Shown one piece after another: positions 1 through 4,166 of a DNA stretch of 8,241 nt (its first letter is position 1; every line of letters begins with the position of its first letter). Both the position numbers and the translations under genes were made by a program. The notes under the pieces were generated by a model. That model saw only the letters and a program-made list of their open reading frames with translations. It was not told where the DNA came from and searched no databases. Origin of the DNA: Chlamydiota bacterium (GTDB lineage: Bacteria; Chlamydiota; Chlamydiia; Chlamydiales; SLFE01); contig JAAKFL010000080.1 of assembly GCA_011065065.1 (NCBI GenBank), forward strand, positions 1 through 8,241, given 5' to 3'.

Positions 1-170
1 TTCTCGGCAATTCCACTTGCACGATGTATTGCCCAAGCCGCTTGCACAACTTCATCCAGTTTTTTTGTAAGTTCTTTAGCATCCACAGAATAATTCATAG
101 CTAAATTTGCCACATCATTAGCCCATATTTTTGAGACTTCAGGGTGTTCATTTTTAACAGTAGAATCCAT
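1..170 (-). CDS. Unrecognised small protein, N-terminal part only (runs off the left edge)
   Basis: An open frame on the minus strand starts at ATG 168-170 and stays open to the window edge, giving at least 56 residues that begin MDSTVKNEHPEVSKIWANDV. A consensus Shine-Dalgarno GGAGGT (minus strand of 176-181) lies 5 nt before the ATG, which is the main reason to accept it as a gene. The visible part is hydrophilic, with a helical pattern of alternating charged and aliphatic residues (for example KELTKKLDEVVQAAWAIHRA). No signal peptide, membrane segment or catalytic motif is visible. It follows acpP on the same strand after a 76-nt gap that holds a hairpin, so it may be co-transcribed with the fab operon or partly separated from it. 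I do not recognise the family and assign no function. Confidence 0.72.
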   Translation of the reverse strand, partial: MDSTVKNEHPEVSKIWANDVANLAMNYSVDAKELTKKLDEVVQAAWAIHRASGIAE

Positions 171-175
171 AAGTT

Positions 176-181
176 ACCTCC
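176..181 (-). promoter_or_regulatory. Ribosome binding site of the left-edge gene
   Basis: GGAGGT on the minus strand, 5 nt upstream of ATG 170. It is among the strongest Shine-Dalgarno matches in the window, and it decides both the reality and the start of the partial gene at the left edge. Confidence 0.7.
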
Positions 182-191
182 ATTGGTTAAG

Positions 192-227
192 AAAAAAATG
201 CAGGCGAACGCTCATAAATCTGCGTTC
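192..227 (-). terminator. Possible weak terminator or attenuator after acpP
   Basis: Read on the minus strand, GAACGC (from 227-222) and GCGTTC (from 211-206) form a 6-bp stem, extendable by one G-U pair, around a 10-nt loop. A run of seven T follows (positions 198-192). The run starts 7 nt beyond the stem and the stem is short, so this is a poor match to an intrinsic terminator. It lies 20 nt after the acpP stop and before the Shine-Dalgarno of the next gene, the right place for partial termination. It could be chance. Confidence 0.3.
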
Positions 228-235
228 ATCTGCGT
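218..235. repeat. Two copies of ATCTGCGT at 10-bp spacing
   Basis: ATCTGCGT occurs at 218-225 and again at 228-235, a short tandem-like repeat in the spacer after acpP. The first copy supplies part of the hairpin arm described at 192-227. It may be a remnant of a dispersed intergenic repeat, but only the two copies are seen here. Confidence 0.4.
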
Positions 236-246
236 CTAACTGTCTT

Positions 247-489
247 TTAGATGCTTTGCTTTTGATTGCTCTTGATGTACTCAATCGCATCGCCAACTGT
301 GCGAATTTTCTCCGCATCTTCATCGGGGATCTCTGTCCCAAAACGCTCTTCAAATGTCATAATCAACTCTGTGAGATCCAAAGAATCAGCGTTAAGATCC
401 TCAACAAATGAAACATCAGGTGTGACCTGACTCTCGTCGATTCCTAATTGCTCGACAACAATTTCAATGACTTCTTTTTCTAATGTCAT
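247..489 (-). CDS. acpP: Acyl carrier protein
   Basis: This 80-residue acidic protein is the carrier that holds growing acyl chains by a 4'-phosphopantetheine arm during type II fatty acid synthesis and donates them to enzymes such as LpxD. The attachment motif is plain: DSL at residues 35-37, with Ser36 as the site modified by holo-ACP synthase. The flanking sequence (EDLNADSLDLTELIM) and the helix-3/4 region (FGTEIPDEDAEKIRTVGDAIEYI) are typical of bacterial ACPs, and the length is standard. The start is supported by AGAGGAAG (minus strand of 495-502), 5 nt before ATG. It is the last fab gene of the fabH-fabD-fabG-acpP run. It is separated from fabG by 187 nt that are almost entirely a palindromic element; the Shine-Dalgarno lies just outside that element. 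The assignment is secure. Confidence 0.98.
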   Translation of the reverse strand: MTLEKEVIEIVVEQLGIDESQVTPDVSFVEDLNADSLDLTELIMTFEERFGTEIPDEDAEKIRTVGDAIEYIKSNQKQSI

Positions 490-562
490 AAGTACTTCCT
501 CTTGTTACATATACCCAATCCAGTTCAAGAATTGGGATTTCGGCTGCGCCAAAGCCCCGGGC

Positions 563-619
563 TCGAAAGATCGTAAGTGGGTCAATATTATTAATATTGA
601 CCCACTTACGATCTTTCGA
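563..619. repeat. Perfect 57-bp palindrome (28-bp arms), core of the fold-back element
   Basis: Positions 563-590 are the exact reverse complement of 592-619, with a single T at 591 as centre. In RNA of either strand this gives a very stable hairpin with a minimal A/U loop. No T-run follows on either side, so it does not look like an ordinary intrinsic terminator. As part of a fabG-acpP transcript it would be a long perfect duplex of the kind RNase III cuts (inference). Confidence 0.9.
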
Positions 620-643
620 TCGCGGGAGCTTTCGCGTTGCCGA

Positions 644-665
644 AAACCAATTCTTGAATTGGTTT
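644..665. repeat. Subterminal palindrome in the right arm (partner at 519-536)
   Basis: AAACCAATTC (644-653) and GAATTGGTTT (656-665) are perfect 10-bp arms around TT. The mirrored site in the left arm, 519-536, keeps the same design around AA with two G-T mismatches. Small hairpins just inside the termini resemble those recognised by some transposases, but no transposase gene is in the window. Confidence 0.65.
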
Positions 666-676
666 GGGTATAAACT

Positions 677-1426
677 TTATAAGTATCCCCCATCAACTGT
701 CACCACTTGGGCCGTGACGTAGCTGGATAAATCACTCGCCAAAAACAAGGCCACGTTGGCAACATCTTCCGGGTCCCCGAAACGACGCATCGGGATATCT
801 TCAAAAATTGATTTCTTTTGCTCCGGAGGTAGCTTGTCTGTCATCGCAGTTTTGATATATCCAGGAGCAATACAATTCACATTAATGTTGCGTGATGCCA
901 GCTCTTTAGCCAAAGCTTTCGTAAACCCAATCACTGCGGCTTTCGAAGCAGAATAATTGACTTGACCAGCATTTCCTGTCAAGCCTATCACCGAACTCAT
1001 ATTGATAATTTTGCCTTGACGAGCCCGTATCATAGGACGTATGACAGCACGGCAAAGATTATAGCAAGATTTTACATTTACATCCAGTACCAGGTCCCAA
1101 TCTTCCGGTGGCATTCTCAAAAGAAGGTTATCACGGGTAATCCCTGCGTTATTCACAAGAATATCCACACATCCTTGCTTATCAAGAACTTCTTTGACAA
1201 TTTGATTGGATTGCTCCTCATTCGAAACATCCCCTTGTAAAAAGGCTACTTCAGCTTCTGGAACAAGTTCGCGAATCTCATTGAGCGCTTTTTGACCTCT
1301 TTCCGGGTTTGTCCCTACTAGGATCACTTTGGCCCCTTGACGAACAAATTTTAACGAGATCGCTTTTCCAATACCTGATGAGCCACCCGTCACAATGGCA
1401 ACTTTTTCTTTTAACATTTGATCCAT
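677..1426 (-). CDS. fabG: 3-oxoacyl-[acyl-carrier-protein] reductase
   Basis: This NADPH-dependent short-chain dehydrogenase reduces 3-ketoacyl-ACP to 3-hydroxyacyl-ACP, the first reduction of each elongation round; the hydroxyacyl products are also LpxD donors. The 249-residue protein has the cofactor motif TGGSSGIG (13-20), NNAG (92-95), Asn117, and the catalytic Ser145, Tyr158 and Lys162 (YSASK), followed by APGYIKTAMT and the C-terminal VTVDGGYL. The length is normal for FabG. I chose ATG 1424-1426 because AGGAGG (1434-1439) lies 7 nt upstream. An upstream TTG at 1447 would add seven residues but lacks a ribosome binding site. The start overlaps the end of fabD by 16 nt, so translation is probably coupled. 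The gene ends 4 nt before the palindromic element. No key residue is missing. Confidence 0.97.
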   Translation of the reverse strand: MDQMLKEKVAIVTGGSSGIGKAISLKFVRQGAKVILVGTNPERGQKALNEIRELVPEAEVAFLQGDVSNEEQSNQIVKEVLDKQGCVDILVNNAGITRDNLLLRMPPEDWDLVLDVNVKSCYNLCRAVIRPMIRARQGKIINMSSVIGLTGNAGQVNYSASKAAVIGFTKALAKELASRNINVNCIAPGYIKTAMTDKLPPEQKKSIFEDIPMRRFGDPEDVANVALFLASDLSSYVTAQVVTVDGGYL

Positions 1427-2373
1427 GCTTCGACCTCCTGTTCCCAATTTCGTAAATCTTCAACCTTCCCGATACTCAATGTTTTTCCGGGAATTCCCAT
1501 CCTCTTATTCATTCCAGAGAGCGTCCTTCCAGGACCTACTTCTACAAATGTCATCACACCCGCACGGCTCATGGCCCGAATTCCCTGCTCCCAACGAACA
1601 GGTTGAGTCACCTGATCTACCAAAAACTGTCGCATCTGTTCCACTGACTCCACAAAATCTCCCGGCACATTCATGACCAATTGTGTCTGGGGACTTTGCA
1701 ACGGAGCCGATTGAATAAATGGAGCTAGCTGCTCTTGAGCCGACTGCATCAACCCACTGTGAAATGCCCCATGAACCTGAAGCGGAACAACTCTTTTAGC
1801 TCCTCGCTTCAAAGCTTCTTGACTGGCCACTTCAATCCCTTTTTTCGTTCCCGAGACGGCCACTTGGCCAGGGCAATTAAAATTCGCGACCCAAAGGTCT
1901 TGGGGCATAGTCAGATCACGAAGCATCTGCTCCACTTCATCCGACGCCATTCCCATCACGACAGCCATAGTCCCTTCACGGGCATCACAAGCTTCACTCA
2001 TAAAATTCCCACGATGTTCCACAAGCTGAAGGCATGAAGTAAAATCCAAAGCTTTTGCCAGGATTAAAGCCGTGTATTCTCCGAGACTCAAACCCGCACA
2101 AACCGCCGGTTTTAAATCAGGGTTAATCTGAAACATAACGCGTAAAATAGCAACACTTGTGACCAAAATGGCCAACTGACTTTGATCAGTTCGCGTCAAA
2201 TCTGAAGTCGGGCCATTAAAAATGACCTTGGAAAGAGACCTCTTCAAAAAATCATCTGCCTCTTCAAAAGTCTGCCGAGCGATGGGATAGGACTCTGCAA
2301 AATCCTTACCCATGCCCACCGTCTGAGCTCCTTGACCCGGAAATATCAATGCTAAAGTAGAATCATTCATCAT
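1411..2373 (-). CDS. fabD: Malonyl-CoA:ACP transacylase
   Basis: FabD moves malonyl from CoA to ACP and so supplies the extender unit for FabH and the elongating synthases. The 320-residue product shows the acyltransferase fold motifs in order: FPGQGAQ (11-17, with oxyanion-side Gln14), the nucleophile elbow GLSLGEY (94-100, Ser96), Arg121 in HRGNFMSEA for the malonyl carboxylate, NFNCPGQVAVSG (164-175), and His205 in FHSGLM as partner of Ser96. The elbow carries Leu95 where E. coli has His (GHSLGEY); I recall Leu as a common variant. The ATG (2371-2373) directly follows the fabH stop as TAAATG with no Shine-Dalgarno, so it relies on translational coupling. A second ATG is the next codon. Its 3' end overlaps fabG by 16 nt. 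Confidence 0.97.
   Translation of the reverse strand: MMNDSTLALIFPGQGAQTVGMGKDFAESYPIARQTFEEADDFLKRSLSKVIFNGPTSDLTRTDQSQLAILVTSVAILRVMFQINPDLKPAVCAGLSLGEYTALILAKALDFTSCLQLVEHRGNFMSEACDAREGTMAVVMGMASDEVEQMLRDLTMPQDLWVANFNCPGQVAVSGTKKGIEVASQEALKRGAKRVVPLQVHGAFHSGLMQSAQEQLAPFIQSAPLQSPQTQLVMNVPGDFVESVEQMRQFLVDQVTQPVRWEQGIRAMSRAGVMTFVEVGPGRTLSGMNKRMGIPGKTLSIGKVEDLRNWEQEVEAWIKC
1434..1439 (-). promoter_or_regulatory. Ribosome binding site that sets the fabG start
   Basis: A perfect AGGAGG on the minus strand, inside the last codons of fabD and 7 nt from ATG 1426. It favours MDQMLKEK as the FabG N-terminus over the upstream TTG. Confidence 0.85.
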
Positions 2374-3318
2374 TTAATTTTGTGTTAGCAGCGCCGATCC
2401 CCAGGTCAAACCCGCTCCAAAAGCCACCAATAAAAATCGATCTCCGGGTGACGGGGGATGTTCTAATAATAATTCATCCAAAGCAATTCCCACACTCGAC
2501 GCCGATGTGTTTCCATACTTGTGAATGTTTGTATACACTTTACTTTCCGGAAATCCAATGTGCCGACCCAACGCATCGATAATTCGTCCATTCGCCTGAT
2601 GAGGGACCAGCCAAGAAATGTCTTCATTTTTTAATCCTAAATCCAAGAGACTCTTATCAATCGATTGAGCCATTCGCCTAACAGCGTGTTTAAAGACTTC
2701 CTTCCCTTTTAAAGTGATATGCTGTTTCTGTTTATTTAGAGAAACCTTAATGAGGTCGGAAAGAGAACCATCACCACCAAGGTTTACCGTGTTGATCTGT
2801 AACCCCTTCCCCTCAGATGAAACGACAAAAGCTGAAGCCCCATCTCCAAATAAGACGCAAGTGGCTCGATCGGTGAAGTCGACAATCGAAGACATCTTTT
2901 CAGTAGCCACCACAAGAACATTTCGATATTGGCCCGAGTCCACAAAAGCTTTGGCAGTGGAGAGTGCATAAAGGTAACCGGTACAGGCCGCTTGAACATC
3001 AAATGCAGGAATATTCAGAAGATTCAAACCCGACTGAATCAACGCAGCGGTGGAGGGGCACCCACAATACTCAGGTGTCATGGTCGCCACTAAAATCAAA
3101 TCAATTTTTAAAGGATCAATCGCCGCATTCTTCAAAGCTAATTTTGCAGCGTGGACTCCCATGACAGAAGGAGTCTCCGTTTCGCTTGCAATGCGCCGCT
3201 CTTTAATCCCAGTCCGTGAGGTGATCCATTCGTCCGTAGTCTCCACCATCTTTTCGAGATCAAAATTACTCAAAACTTTTTCAGGTAAAAAGGACCCGAG
3301 ACCAACCATTTTTGCCAT
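2374..3318 (-). CDS. fabH: Beta-ketoacyl-ACP synthase III
   Basis: FabH condenses a short acyl-CoA (usually acetyl-CoA) with malonyl-ACP to start fatty acid synthesis. Counted from ATG 3318 the protein has 314 residues, with the catalytic triad Cys112 (DVQAACTGY), His240 (VPHQAN) and Asn270 (KYGNTSAS). From memory, Cys112 has the same number as in E. coli FabH, and MAKMVGLGS aligns with the E. coli N-terminus; this is why I prefer this start. ATG 3327 (adds three residues) and TTG 3336 (adds six) are in frame but have no better ribosome binding site; only a weak GGA sits 4 nt before ATG 3318. It is the promoter-proximal gene of the fab operon, abuts fabD exactly, and is divergent from recR. 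Confidence 0.96.
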   Translation of the reverse strand: MAKMVGLGSFLPEKVLSNFDLEKMVETTDEWITSRTGIKERRIASETETPSVMGVHAAKLALKNAAIDPLKIDLILVATMTPEYCGCPSTAALIQSGLNLLNIPAFDVQAACTGYLYALSTAKAFVDSGQYRNVLVVATEKMSSIVDFTDRATCVLFGDGASAFVVSSEGKGLQINTVNLGGDGSLSDLIKVSLNKQKQHITLKGKEVFKHAVRRMAQSIDKSLLDLGLKNEDISWLVPHQANGRIIDALGRHIGFPESKVYTNIHKYGNTSASSVGIALDELLLEHPPSPGDRFLLVAFGAGLTWGSALLTQN

Positions 3319-3353
3319 ATGTTCCATGAAATTCAATCTGGTAAATATATAAA

Positions 3354-3383
3354 GTTATAGTAAGTTTAACACAAATCGGTAAA
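3354..3383 (-). promoter_or_regulatory. Candidate promoter of the fabH-fabD-fabG-acpP operon
   Basis: Read on the minus strand, TTTACC (from 3383-3378, four of six to the -35 consensus) is followed after 18 nt by TATAAC (from 3359-3354, five of six to the -10 consensus). This would give a leader of roughly 20-30 nt before fabH. The region is very A/T-rich, so chance matches are likely; an overlapping alternative pairs TTGTGT with TATATA at 17 nt. Confidence 0.35.
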
Positions 3384-3450
3384 TAAACAAAAGGTTGGAA
3401 ATGGACCTGATAAGCAAATGTTTTTTTGACTCGCGCTGATACCCACGGAA

Positions 3451-3459
3451 TGGTATAAT
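3451..3459 (+). promoter_or_regulatory. Candidate extended -10 promoter for recR
   Basis: TGGTATAAT at 3451-3459 is a perfect -10 hexamer with the TGn extension. The only good -35 match, TTGACT at 3426-3431, is 22 nt away, too far for the usual 16-18 nt, so the promoter probably relies on the extended -10. Transcription would begin near 3466, after the upstream in-frame ATG at 3458, leaving a short leader before ATG 3482. Confidence 0.5.
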
Positions 3460-3481
3460 GACAACCACAATTGGAGATATT

Positions 3482-4081
3482 ATGCACCACTACCCTAAAC
3501 ACTTGGTTAAGCTTATAGAAAATTTGAAGAAATTCCCCGGAGTCGGCCAAAAAAGCGCGGAACGCTTCGCCTTCCACCTTATTGAGTGGACGGAAAAGGA
3601 GCTTTCAGAATTTTCCCATGTGCTCAAGAATTTAAAAAAAGAATTGAAAACTTGTGAGACATGCGGGTGTCTAGAGCGAGATCAGGGGTGTCTTTTTTGT
3701 GAAAACAATGGTAAAAATCGACATTTGATGTGTGTGGTGTCCCATTTCAAGGATGTTTTTGCGATTGAGGAGACCCATGTATATAAAGGACTTTACCATG
3801 TTTTGGGCGGTGTCCTCTCTCCTTTGGAAGGAAAAGGACCCGAGCATCTTACAATTGACAGGCTCAAGCAACGTATACAGGACCTAAGTGTCACGGAACT
3901 TGTGATAGCCATTGATTCGACGCTTGAGGGAGATGCCACAGCTCTTTATTTGAAGCAAGAGCTTGAGAATCTGGAAATTCAGGTTTCTCGCTTAGCTTTT
4001 GGGCTTCCATTGGGAAGCTCTCTAGATTATGTGGATGGCGGCACATTGGCGAAAGCACTCGTCGGGAGGCGTGGATTTTAG
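3482..4081 (+). CDS. recR: Recombination mediator protein RecR
   Basis: RecR forms a clamp that, with RecO and/or RecF, loads RecA onto SSB-coated single-stranded DNA during gap repair. The 199-residue product, close to the E. coli length of about 201, shows the family layout. It has a helix-hairpin-helix (FPGVGQKSAERFAF, 18-31), a C4 zinc site (Cys58, Cys61, Cys70, Cys73), a Toprim domain from about 81 to 170 (IEETHVYKGLYHVL, LSPLEGKGP, DSTLEGDAT), and the C-terminal Walker-B-like segment (RLAFGLPLGSSLDYVDGGTLAKAL). I chose ATG 3482 because GGAG (3473-3476) is 5 nt upstream. The in-frame ATG at 3458 overlaps the likely -10 box. It is divergent from fabH and 85 nt ahead of bamA. recF and recO are not in the window. 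Confidence 0.96.
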   Translation: MHHYPKHLVKLIENLKKFPGVGQKSAERFAFHLIEWTEKELSEFSHVLKNLKKELKTCETCGCLERDQGCLFCENNGKNRHLMCVVSHFKDVFAIEETHVYKGLYHVLGGVLSPLEGKGPEHLTIDRLKQRIQDLSVTELVIAIDSTLEGDATALYLKQELENLEIQVSRLAFGLPLGSSLDYVDGGTLAKALVGRRGF

Positions 4082-4166
4082 AAACTTGCATTTATTGCCA
4101 AACATATCATATTATCTAATACTTTTTGGAGACCTGATAACAACCAAATAATACTAAGGCTAACCT
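4082..4166 (+). promoter_or_regulatory. recR-bamA spacer with a possible promoter for bamA
   Basis: This A/T-rich 85-nt gap holds TATTAT (4110-4115, five of six to the -10 consensus) preceded after 18 nt by TTGCAT (4086-4091, only half the -35 consensus). A weak ribosome site AAGG (4156-4159) is 7 nt before the bamA ATG. No hairpin terminator for recR is visible, so bamA could also be read through from recR. The 10-mer GACCTGATAA at 4131-4140 also occurs upstream of recR. Confidence 0.3.

Larger units (their letters stand above)
510..672. mobile_element. 163-bp fold-back (palindromic) element, MITE-like, between fabG and acpP
   Basis: The whole segment is one imperfect inverted repeat centred on position 591. 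The ends are TATACCCAA (510-518) and TTGGGTATA (664-672). The inner part, 563-619, is a perfect palindrome with 28-bp arms. The outer arms (510-562 against 620-672) match at roughly four positions in five, with small offsets. Each outer arm carries its own smaller palindrome (519-536 and 644-665). The ends can be read as a TA target duplication flanking TACCCAA/TTGGGTA, as in IS630/Tc1-mariner-type elements, but the TA also continues the inverted repeat, so this is ambiguous. The element begins 4 nt after the fabG stop and ends 20 nt before the acpP ATG, leaving stop and Shine-Dalgarno intact. It encodes nothing credible. A domesticated hairpin rather than a mobile element remains possible. 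Confidence 0.7.

Noticed and set aside
490..560. A promoter for acpP inside the left arm (TATATG near 507-512 on the minus strand)
   Set aside because: No acceptable -35 hexamer lies at 16-18 nt; TTGAAC is only 9 nt away. Not listed as a feature.
510..672. The palindrome as an ordinary intrinsic terminator
   Set aside because: The hairpin is far longer than a normal terminator stem, and no T-run follows it on either strand.
467..696. Two small open frames on opposite strands (467-673 plus, 505-696 minus) across the fabG-acpP spacer
   Set aside because: Both are readings through the palindromic element, whose two strands are nearly identical and so give mirror-image open frames. Neither has a ribosome site or protein-like composition.
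1427..1447. FabG start at the upstream TTG (256 residues)
   Set aside because: It has no Shine-Dalgarno, whereas ATG 1426 has a perfect AGGAGG at 7 nt and gives the normal N-terminus.
3319..3336. FabH start at TTG 3336 or ATG 3327
   Set aside because: No better ribosome site. Starting at 3318 places the catalytic Cys at residue 112 and matches the family N-terminus. ATG 3327 cannot be fully excluded.
3426..3431. TTGACT as the -35 box for recR
   Set aside because: It is 22 nt from TATAAT, outside the usual spacing; the extended -10 explains the promoter better.
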